Assembly: GCA_903890595.1 (NCBI GenBank)
Contig: CAITBU010000410.1
Location: forward strand, 1 to 8,554
Direction: 5' to 3'
From: an uncultured Holophagaceae bacterium
Lineage (GTDB): Bacteria; Acidobacteriota; Holophagae; Holophagales; Holophagaceae
Length of the DNA stretch: 8,554 bases
Of the stretch, positions 1 through 5,183 are shown piece by piece. How positions within the stretch are numbered: position 1 is the stretch's first letter; every line of letters starts with the position of its first letter. The notes below the pieces were generated by a model, which saw nothing but the letters and a program-made list of their open reading frames with translations, was not told the DNA's origin and searched no databases. The position numbers and the translations under genes were made by a program.

Positions 1-462
1 CTCGCTGAAGCTGCAGAAGATGATCCCCTGGGTGGCGAGCTTCTCCTTGTAGGTGGTGGTGACGCTCACGGAGTCGAAGACCACGTCCACGGCCACGCCC
101 GCCAGGGCCGCCTGCTCATGGATGGGCACGCCCAGCTTTTCGAAGGTGCGCTTCAATTCGGGATCCACCTCGTCCATGGAGGCGTACTTGGGGACCTTCT
201 GCTTGGGGGCGCTGTAGTAGACGATGCGCTGGAAGTCGGGCCGGGGGTAGGTCACGTTGGCCCAGTCGGGCTCGGGCAGGGTCAGCCAGTGGCGGTAGGC
301 CTTCAGGCGGAACTCGAGCAGCCACTCGGGTTCGCCCTTCTTGGCCGAGATGAAGCGGATGGTGTCCTCGTTCAGTCCAGGCGGAGCGCTGTCCGCTTCG
401 ATGTCCGTCACGAAGCCGTACTTGTATTCCTGGCTGGTGACCACATTGAAGGTGGAACTCAT
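1..462 (-). CDS. sufB: Fe-S cluster assembly scaffold protein SufB (N-terminal part, runs off the left edge)
   Basis: SufB is the scaffold subunit of the cytoplasmic SufBCD complex, on which Fe-S clusters are assembled before transfer to target proteins. The window holds the first 154 codons, about a third of a usual 470-480 residue SufB, beginning MSSTFNVVTSQEYKYGF. The family hallmark is clear at residues 30-60: NEDTIRFISAKKGEPEWLLE followed by FRLKAYRHW. Further in are YYSAPKQKVPKYAS, LGVPIHEQ and, at the window edge, AGVAVDVVFDSVSV and IIFCSFSE, all in the order known for SufB. It resembles the SufB type that lacks the CGNC segment seen in the E. coli protein. The ATG at 462 is preceded by a GGGAG ribosome-binding site six bases upstream. 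sufC and sufD would be expected further left, outside the window. The minus-strand gene ending at 534 lies 71 bp upstream with no terminator seen between, so some read-through is possible. The identification is secure. Confidence 0.97.
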   Translation of the reverse strand, partial: MSSTFNVVTSQEYKYGFVTDIEADSAPPGLNEDTIRFISAKKGEPEWLLEFRLKAYRHWLTLPEPDWANVTYPRPDFQRIVYYSAPKQKVPKYASMDEVDPELKRTFEKLGVPIHEQAALAGVAVDVVFDSVSVTTTYKEKLATQGIIFCSFSE

Positions 463-483
463 GCGAGGCTCCCGATTCCCTCT

Positions 484-511
484 AGTGTGGAATCTCGACC
501 AAATTTGTCAA
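484..511 (-). promoter_or_regulatory. Candidate sufB promoter
   Basis: Read on the minus strand there is a perfect TTGACA -35 hexamer (506-511), a 16-base spacer, and a weak CACACT -10 (484-489, three of six consensus bases). Transcription would start roughly 14 bases before the sufB ATG, leaving room for the GGGAG ribosome-binding site. This is the only AT-rich patch between the two minus-strand genes. The -10 is poor, so a regulated or activator-dependent promoter is possible. Confidence 0.4.
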
Positions 512-521
512 CTTAATTGAC
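507..521. promoter_or_regulatory. Palindrome overlapping the sufB -35 box, candidate operator
   Basis: The sequence GTCAACTTAATTGAC has perfect five-base arms (GTCAA and TTGAC) around a five-base AT-rich centre, and it covers most of the candidate -35 hexamer. suf operons are commonly repressed by Fe-S-sensing Rrf2-family proteins (IscR, SufR and relatives) that bind AT-rich palindromes at this position. The link here is inferred from position and symmetry; no regulator gene is in the window. Confidence 0.4.
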
Positions 522-533
522 TGCGGGCTACGG

Positions 534-2399
534 TCAGGGTTGCTCCGGGGGGGCCGGGACCTCGTCCAGCTCCTTCAGGAGGGTCCGGATCTGGGCCTTC
601 ACGCCCTTGGCCTGGGCGTCGTCCAGGTCCCCATGGTCGGCGTCGAGGCCGGCCTTGAGCAGGGCCCGGGCCTCCTCCCGCTCACCCAGGCCCGACAGGG
701 CTGCGCCCAGCTGGAAGTGGTTGATGATGGTGGGTTCCTTCTCCAGGAGGGGGTCCAGCAGCTCCAGCACGTCCCGGTGGCGCTGCAGGGCCAGCAGGTA
801 CTGGCCCAGGAGGGTCCGGGCCCGGGGCTCCAGGCCTGGCAAGGGATGGGCATAGAGGCGTCGAACTTCGATCAGGTCCTGGTCCGTCACCTGCCCGTTC
901 ATCAGGCGGTAGGCCTGGCGCATGAGGGCGGCCTCCCAGGCCCCGGTGCTCTTGGGGTGGCGGGTGAGGTAGGCGTCCAGGGCCTGGGCGATCTCGGGCT
1001 CCCGCTTCTGTTCCATGAGGTGCTCAAGGGCCAGGCGCAGGGCCAGGAAGCAGAGCCGGGGGTGCCGATCGGAGCAGGCGAAGTCCAGGGCCGCCTTGAG
1101 GTTCTTCTCGTGGTCCCGGGTGAAGGCCAGGCGCAGGTCCAGCCAGTCCGAGCGCTGGCTGCGGCCCCGCCGGCGGGCCCGCTTGAGGAGGATGCCGGCC
1201 CCTTCGGTCTGGGCCTCGTCCAGCAGGGTCTCGGCCTCGTCCAGGATCAGCTGGGTGCCGGGGATGCCGTCCCGGGCTTCCCGGAGCTGGGCGTGATCCT
1301 CCGCATCCACCATGAGCAGCAGGTGCGGGTCGCCGGGGTTCTGGAGCAGCAGCTCCTGCAGGATCGAGAAGGCCTTGCCCCGCTCCCCCTGGTGCAGGTA
1401 GGCCTCGGCCAGGGCCTCGCGGACATGGAGGTCCCCCGGCAGGTGGCTGCTGGCTTCCTTGAGGAGGGGCACGGCCAGGGCGCTCTCGCCGCGGGCCACG
1501 TGGACCTGGCCCAGGAGGAGCAGGGTCTCGCCGTCCCGGCGTCGGGCCACGGACTCCAGGGCCGCTTCCAGGGCCCCCTGGAGGTCGTCCTGCTCCAGCA
1601 GCAGCTCCGCCAGCATCATGCGGGGCTCGGGATCCTCCGGGCGCAGCTCAGCGGCCTTGTGGAGGGCCTCGATGGCCCCATCCGCCTTATCCGGCAGCTC
1701 CTGCAGCAGCTTGGCCAGCAGCATCCAGGCCTCGAAGTGCCGGGGGCTCAGAGCCACGGTCTTGCGGGCCAGGGCCTCGGCCTCTTCGAAGTTCTGGGCC
1801 GCCTCGTGGAGGGAGGCGATGGTGAAGCAGAGCTCGTAGTTCTTGGGGTCCAGGGCCAGGGCCTGGCCCAGGCGGTGGGCCGCCCCCGGGAGGTCGGCGG
1901 TCTCCAGCAGGGCCGTGGTCTCCAGCAGGGCCCGCTTGAGCTGGGACATGGACTTGGGCCGGGCGATGGGCAGGATGCGGGCCCGGTAGCGGGTGAAGAG
2001 CTCCCGGGCGCCGATGAGGTGCAGGTTCTCCTCCACCAAGTGCTCCCAGCGCTCGGAGAAGGCCTGGGCGTCCAGCTGCCGGTTCTGCTCCATCTCCTGG
2101 ACCAGGGCCATCAGGCCGTTGCGGAGCATGACCTCGCTGCGCTCCAGCTTGCCCAGCTGATCAGAGACGGTCTCCAGGTAGGTCTCCACCCGGCGCATGG
2201 TCTCTTCCAGGCCGGTGATGCGCTCCAGGAGGTGCTCTTCCAGATCCTCGCCGGCGTCACCATCGTCGGCCTCGTCCTCCCAGGTCTGGTCGCCCGGCAG
2301 GATGAGCAGCCGGGTGCCGCACTTGAGGCAGACCTCGCGGTCCCCGGGGTTCCAGGAGAGGCAGTTCTGGCAGTAAGAGCCTGGGAGGTCGGTCACCAT
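534..2399 (-). CDS. Zinc-ribbon, coiled-coil and TPR-repeat protein of unknown function
   Basis: This 621-residue cytoplasmic-looking protein has no signal peptide. A small zinc ribbon lies at the N-terminus: Cys10, Cys13, Cys24 and Cys27, in CQNC and CLKCG knuckles. An acidic stretch (40-56) leads into a predicted coiled coil of charged and leucine residues (about 52-125). TPR-like helical repeats follow, clearest from about 154 to 358 (for example ALALDPKNYELCFTIASLHE, then AVALSPRH-type turns), with a looser helical region to about 480 and another TPR-like pair around 525-590. Such proteins usually act as assembly or scaffolding partners, but no specific partner can be named. The frame is open back to 2513; the ATG at 2399 is chosen because it sits just before the zinc ribbon and the upstream extension (rich in Pro, Gly and Arg) is unlike protein. 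No Shine-Dalgarno precedes it. A divergent TPR gene starts 147 bp away. The function is not recognised. Confidence 0.86.
   Translation of the reverse strand: MVTDLPGSYCQNCLSWNPGDREVCLKCGTRLLILPGDQTWEDEADDGDAGEDLEEHLLERITGLEETMRRVETYLETVSDQLGKLERSEVMLRNGLMALVQEMEQNRQLDAQAFSERWEHLVEENLHLIGARELFTRYRARILPIARPKSMSQLKRALLETTALLETADLPGAAHRLGQALALDPKNYELCFTIASLHEAAQNFEEAEALARKTVALSPRHFEAWMLLAKLLQELPDKADGAIEALHKAAELRPEDPEPRMMLAELLLEQDDLQGALEAALESVARRRDGETLLLLGQVHVARGESALAVPLLKEASSHLPGDLHVREALAEAYLHQGERGKAFSILQELLLQNPGDPHLLLMVDAEDHAQLREARDGIPGTQLILDEAETLLDEAQTEGAGILLKRARRRGRSQRSDWLDLRLAFTRDHEKNLKAALDFACSDRHPRLCFLALRLALEHLMEQKREPEIAQALDAYLTRHPKSTGAWEAALMRQAYRLMNGQVTDQDLIEVRRLYAHPLPGLEPRARTLLGQYLLALQRHRDVLELLDPLLEKEPTIINHFQLGAALSGLGEREEARALLKAGLDADHGDLDDAQAKGVKAQIRTLLKELDEVPAPPEQP
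1899..1932 (-). repeat. In-frame 18-bp tandem duplication inside the TPR gene
   Basis: A 16-base stretch, beginning GGTCTCCAGCAGG on the plus strand, occurs at 1899-1914 and again at 1917-1932, giving a period of 18 bases. It encodes two successive copies of a six-residue unit (LLETTA then LLETAD) at residues 158-169, just before the first TPR. The duplication keeps the reading frame and would lengthen a helix by about one and a half turns. Confidence 0.6.
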
Positions 2400-2405
2400 C
2401 CCAAC

Positions 2406-2433
2406 AGGATAGGCCCCCGGGGGCCAACGCCAA
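2406..2433 (-). promoter_or_regulatory. Candidate promoter of the zinc-ribbon TPR gene, possibly leaderless
   Basis: On the minus strand TTGGCG (2428-2433) and TATCCT (2406-2411) are spaced by 16 bases. The -10-like hexamer ends exactly six bases before the ATG at 2399, so transcription would begin at or next to the start codon. This fits the absence of a Shine-Dalgarno sequence. The match is moderate and rests on sequence alone. Confidence 0.35.
2412..2425. repeat. Perfect 14-bp GC palindrome between divergent TPR genes
   Basis: GGCCCCCGGGGGCC is a perfect palindrome located between the candidate -35 and -10 elements of the minus-strand TPR gene, in the 147-bp divergent region (2400-2546). 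It could be an operator, but GC-only palindromes also arise by chance in DNA of this composition. Nothing else gene-like is seen in the gap, and no convincing promoter for the plus-strand gene was found. Confidence 0.4.
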
Positions 2434-2546
2434 ACAAGGTTCGCAGGGCGATCGGAGCCCGGCTGGAACGGGTGGCGGGTTTTGTGCATCCCATTTGGTG
2501 GCCCCCGGCCCATGTAGGCTTATCCTGGGGGCGCGGAGTCACGGCG

Positions 2547-3068
2547 ATGAGCGAAGGCCAGGACGACAAAAGCAAGCGCCAGGAAGCCATGGAGTGGGTG
2601 GGCAAGGCCTATCAGCTCCACATGAAGGGCGAGCTGGTCAAGGCGATCGCCCTCTACACCAAGTCCATTGAGCTCCACCCCACCGCCGAGGCTTACACCT
2701 TCCGGGGCTGGGCCCACTCCTTCGGCAAGGACTTCCAGGCGGCCATCGCGGACTGCCACCGGGCCATCGACCTGGATCCCGAGTTTGGCAACCCCTACAA
2801 CGACATCGGGGCCTACTACGTGGAGCAGGGCGAGCCGGACGAGGCCATCCCCTGGCTGCGCATGGCCCTCAAGGCCAAGCGCTACGACAACTACTGCTTC
2901 CCGCACTTCAGCCTGGGCCGGGTCTACGAGGCCCGGGGCGAGTTCGACAAGGCCCTCCAGCACTTCCGCAGCGCCCTGGAGGAGAACCCCCGCTACGACC
3001 CGGCGGCCAAGTCCGTGGAGCGCGTCAAGCACAAGCTGGCCGCCCGGGATCCCGAGGCCATCCTCTAG
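2547..3068 (+). CDS. Small TPR-repeat protein of unknown function
   Basis: The 173-residue product is almost entirely TPR. Four consecutive 34-residue units can be read at about 13-46, 47-80, 81-114 and 117-150. Each carries the usual Gly/Ala at position 8, Ala at 20 and a closing Pro (for example AIALYTKSIELHP, AIADCHRAIDLDPEF, ALQHFRSALEENPRY). A short basic C-terminal helix (154-165, KSVERVKHKLAARDP) caps the array. There is no signal peptide or membrane segment, so it is probably a cytoplasmic protein-protein interaction module. The ATG at 2547 is chosen because a CGGAG ribosome-binding site lies nine bases upstream and because the TPR pattern starts just after it; the frame is open much further upstream, but that part is antisense to another gene. 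mqnD follows after 38 bp on the same strand and is probably co-transcribed. The specific role is not recognised. Confidence 0.9.
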   Translation: MSEGQDDKSKRQEAMEWVGKAYQLHMKGELVKAIALYTKSIELHPTAEAYTFRGWAHSFGKDFQAAIADCHRAIDLDPEFGNPYNDIGAYYVEQGEPDEAIPWLRMALKAKRYDNYCFPHFSLGRVYEARGEFDKALQHFRSALEENPRYDPAAKSVERVKHKLAARDPEAIL

Positions 3069-3090
3069 TCAGGGGAAATTGTGGTGAACT

Positions 3091-3106
3091 GGAGGGGAGG
3101 TCCTCC
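3091..3106 (+). promoter_or_regulatory. Self-complementary ribosome-binding site of mqnD
   Basis: Two tandem GGAGG blocks (3091-3095 and 3096-3100) are followed by T and then CCTCC (3102-3106), directly before the ATG at 3107. The CCTCC can pair with the first GGAGG to form a five-base-pair GC-rich hairpin with a six-base loop that contains the second GGAGG. The site therefore supports strong initiation and could also be masked by local pairing. Confidence 0.6.
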
Positions 3107-3916
3107 ATGCAGCTCACCATCGCCCACAGTCCGGACTCCGACGACGCCTACATGATGGCGCCCCTGGCCCTGGGCTGGCTGGACCCGGACGGCTTCGACA
3201 TCACCTTCATCCGCAAGGACATCGAACAGCTCAATGCGGAGGCCACCGAGGCTCGCTACGATGTCACGGCCATCAGCTTCGGCGCCTACCCGGAGCTGAA
3301 GGACCGCTACGACCTGCTCACCGCCGGCAGCAGCATCCAGGAGGGCACGGGCCCCCTGGTGGTGAGCCGGGTGCCCCTGGCGCCCGCCGCCCTGCAGGAC
3401 CTCACCATCGTCATCCCGGGGCGGCGCACGAGCGCCTACCTCTCCATGCGGAAGTGGTGCGCGGAACAGGGCTTCGAGCCCACCGTGGAGCTGCTGCCCT
3501 TTGATCAGGTGCTGCCGGCCGTGGTGGCGGGCCGCTACGAGGCGGGCCTGCTCATCCACGAGAGCCAGCTGATGTACCGGGAGGCGGGCGCCCACCTGGT
3601 GGTGGACCTCGGCGCCTGGTGGAAGGATGCCTACGACCTGCCCCTGCCCATGGGGGGCAACGCCATCCGCAAGGACCTGCCAGCGGCCGTGAAGCAGCGC
3701 TTCGCGGTGCTCATGCGCCGCAGCGTGGAGCTGGCGCGGGAGCGGCACTGGGAGAGCGTGGACTACAGCCAGTCCTTCGGCCGCGGCATGGACCGGGAGA
3801 TGATCGGCCGCTACGTGAATGCCTGGGTCAACGACTTCACCGTGGACCCCGGCCCCCGCGGCCGCGCCGCCGTGACCAAGCTCCTGGGCCAAGAGCCTGT
3901 GTGGATCCAGGGCTGA
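3107..3916 (+). CDS. mqnD: 1,4-dihydroxy-6-naphthoate synthase MqnD (futalosine menaquinone pathway)
   Basis: MqnD converts cyclic dehypoxanthinyl futalosine to 1,4-dihydroxy-6-naphthoate, a late step of the alternative (futalosine) route to menaquinone, in the cytoplasm. The 269-residue product matches the family in length and in its periplasmic-binding-protein-like fold. Visible hallmarks are HSPDSDDAYMM (7-17), the YDVTAISFGAYPEL segment (51-64), GTGPLVV (80-86), the substrate-binding RTSAYL (107-112), GLLIHESQL (147-155) with the probable catalytic His151 (equivalent to the essential His of the Thermus enzyme), and LPLPMGGNAI (178-187). The SPDxDD and IHExQL motifs separate it from the related MqnA. 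The start at 3107 has a very strong GGAGG site six bases upstream. It lies 38 bp after a small TPR gene and converges on the htrA gene across an inverted repeat. No other mqn gene is in the window, so the pathway genes are scattered, as is common. Confidence 0.96.
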   Translation: MQLTIAHSPDSDDAYMMAPLALGWLDPDGFDITFIRKDIEQLNAEATEARYDVTAISFGAYPELKDRYDLLTAGSSIQEGTGPLVVSRVPLAPAALQDLTIVIPGRRTSAYLSMRKWCAEQGFEPTVELLPFDQVLPAVVAGRYEAGLLIHESQLMYREAGAHLVVDLGAWWKDAYDLPLPMGGNAIRKDLPAAVKQRFAVLMRRSVELARERHWESVDYSQSFGRGMDREMIGRYVNAWVNDFTVDPGPRGRAAVTKLLGQEPVWIQG

Positions 3917-3941
3917 GGGTTTGCAGGCTCAAAAAACAACT

Positions 3942-4027
3942 GATCACCACGAAGACACGAAGACACGAAGAAAAACAAAAGCAGCTCACTCTGCATTTCT
4001 TGGTGTCTTCGTGTCTTCGTGGTGATC
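3942..4027. repeat. Inverted repeat built from tandem 8-bp units (GAAGACAC)
   Basis: The left arm (3942-3966) and right arm (4003-4027) are perfect reverse complements over 25 bases. After one G-G mismatch, six more pairs (3968-3973 with 3996-4001) extend the stem to 31 pairs over 32 positions, leaving a 22-base loop. Each arm is GATCACCAC followed by about two and a half copies of the 8-bp unit GAAGACAC; the left arm runs on into a third GAAGA. This is an intergenic repeat, not a gene, although short frames across it translate as apparent peptides on both strands. From memory, similar CACGAAGACACGAAG strings occur between genes in many unrelated bacteria; that recollection was not checked. 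Confidence 0.93.
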
Positions 4028-4044
4028 CTTCGCTTTTGCTTTTA
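3942..4044. terminator. Candidate bidirectional terminator between converging mqnD and htrA
   Basis: The long stem sits in the 132-bp gap between the mqnD stop (3916) and the htrA stop (4049), where both transcription units end. The plus-strand stem is followed by T-rich CGCTTTTGCTTTT (4031-4043). On the minus strand the stem is followed by GTTGTTTTTTGAG (rising from 3940 to 3928). A stem of this size with T-runs on both sides could stop transcription in both directions. The stem is longer and less GC-rich than a typical intrinsic terminator. Confidence 0.5.
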
Positions 4045-4048
4045 GGAC

Positions 4049-5146
4049 CTACTCCCGCGCAGCCTCGAGGCGGATGTTGATCCGCTGTTTGCGGCCTTCG
4101 CGCTGAATGTCCAGCTGGGCGGTGCTGCCCAGGGGGAGGGCTTCGACGGCGTCCAGGAGGCTGTCCCAGTCCTCCACGGCCTTGCCATTGACGGCCTGGA
4201 TGAGGTCGCCCGGCAGCACGCGGCGGCCCTCCACGGTGACGCCCTGGAGGCCCGCCCGGGCGGCGGCGCCGCCTCGGGCGACCTTGCCCACCATGACGCC
4301 CTTCTGGGCGCCGAAGGCCCGTTCTACGAGCCGGGGGGCCACGGCCTCGAAGCCCAGGTCCGGCCGCTCCAGGCGGCCCCGGGCGATGAGCTGGGGCACC
4401 ACCCGGTTCACGGTGTCCACGGGCACCGCAAAGCCGATGCCGGCGCTGGCGCCGCTGGGGCTCTGGATGGCCGTGTTCACGCCGATGAGGCGGCCGGCGC
4501 TGTCCAGCAGGGGCCCGCCGCTGTTGCCCGGGTTGATGGCGGCATCGGTCTGGATGACCCCCGTGATGCGCCGCCGGGTGACGCTCTGAATCTCCCGGCC
4601 CAGGGCTGAGACCACCCCGGTGGTGAGGGTCTGGTCCAGGCCGAAGGGGTTGCCGATGGCCAGCACCGACTGGCCCACCTGCAGGTCAGCGCTGGTGCCG
4701 ATGGGGATGGGCCGTAGCTTCGGCGGCGTCTTGGCCAGCGCCAGCACCGCCAGGTCCTTGTCCGGGGCGCCGCCGACGAAGGTGGCCTCGTGGTGGGTGC
4801 CGTCGGCCAGGGTGATGGTGGCGCGGGTGGCGCCCTGGATGACATGGAAGTTCGTGACCACGTGGCCGTCGGCGTCCCAGATGAAGCCTGTGCCAGAGCC
4901 CGCTGGCACCTCCACCACGTTGAAGCCGAAGAAGTCCCGGCTGCGCTCCTCGGTGGTGGTGATGTAGACCACGCTGGGGGCCGCGTCCCGGAAGCGCTGG
5001 ATGCTGGCCTTCTCCCAGTCATAGAGGGCGCCCCTGGGCTCCACCGCCCGGGGGCGGGCCAGGCCTCCCGGGGTGATGGCATGGCCGCACCAGCCCACCA
5101 GGACTCCGACGGCGATCAGGCCCCCCAGCAGGATCCCCCGGCGCAT
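4049..5146 (-). CDS. htrA: HtrA-family serine protease with one PDZ domain, membrane-anchored (DegS-like layout)
   Basis: The 365-residue product has an N-terminal hydrophobic anchor or signal (about 4-20, GILLGGLIAVGVLVGW) placing the rest in the periplasm. The trypsin-like domain (about 48-260) keeps the whole catalytic triad: His101 in TNFHVI, Asp131 in DKDLAVL and Ser209 in GNSGGP. Other family signatures are SGTGFIWDADGHVVTN, AIGNPFGLDQTLTTGVVSALGR and QTDAAINPGNSGG. A single PDZ domain (about 263-360) includes GVMVGKV, AAARAGLQG and GDLIQAVNGK. Length and layout match DegS (anchor, protease, one PDZ), while several phrases recall cyanobacterial and plastid Deg1/Hho proteins. Its job would be degrading or sensing misfolded envelope proteins. 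The Cys at position 20 follows Trp, so it is not a proper lipobox. The ATG at 5146 has an AGGGAGGT site four bases upstream. It follows the FG-GAP lipoprotein gene by 37 bp and is probably co-transcribed with it. Confidence 0.96.
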   Translation of the reverse strand: MRRGILLGGLIAVGVLVGWCGHAITPGGLARPRAVEPRGALYDWEKASIQRFRDAAPSVVYITTTEERSRDFFGFNVVEVPAGSGTGFIWDADGHVVTNFHVIQGATRATITLADGTHHEATFVGGAPDKDLAVLALAKTPPKLRPIPIGTSADLQVGQSVLAIGNPFGLDQTLTTGVVSALGREIQSVTRRRITGVIQTDAAINPGNSGGPLLDSAGRLIGVNTAIQSPSGASAGIGFAVPVDTVNRVVPQLIARGRLERPDLGFEAVAPRLVERAFGAQKGVMVGKVARGGAAARAGLQGVTVEGRRVLPGDLIQAVNGKAVEDWDSLLDAVEALPLGSTAQLDIQREGRKQRINIRLEAARE

Positions 5147-5183
5147 ATGACCTCCCTGGGGACCTACTCTAAGGCCTTGGGCG

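Noticed and set aside
2400..2513. Longer N-terminus for the zinc-ribbon TPR protein starting at 2513
   Set aside because: The extra 38 residues have no domain character, would take up most of the divergent intergenic region, and no ribosome-binding site was seen for it.
540..3068. Very long plus-strand open frame (842 codons) upstream of and including the small TPR protein
   Set aside because: Everything before 2547 is antisense to the zinc-ribbon TPR gene and translates to a low-complexity Gly/Leu/Gln/Val mixture, as expected from the complement of GC-rich coding DNA. Only the part from 2547 has TPR structure.
3065..3892. Minus-strand open frame of 275 codons opposite mqnD
   Set aside because: Composition is His/Ala/Gly/Val-rich with no recognisable domain, and the opposite strand encodes a clear MqnD with all motifs.
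3619..4080. Short frames across the first inverted repeat (plus 3619-4080, minus 3811-3996)
   Set aside because: They read through mqnD out of frame and then through the repeat. The peptides around TKTRRHEE and FVSSCLRG are repeat translations that appear on both strands because the repeat is inverted.
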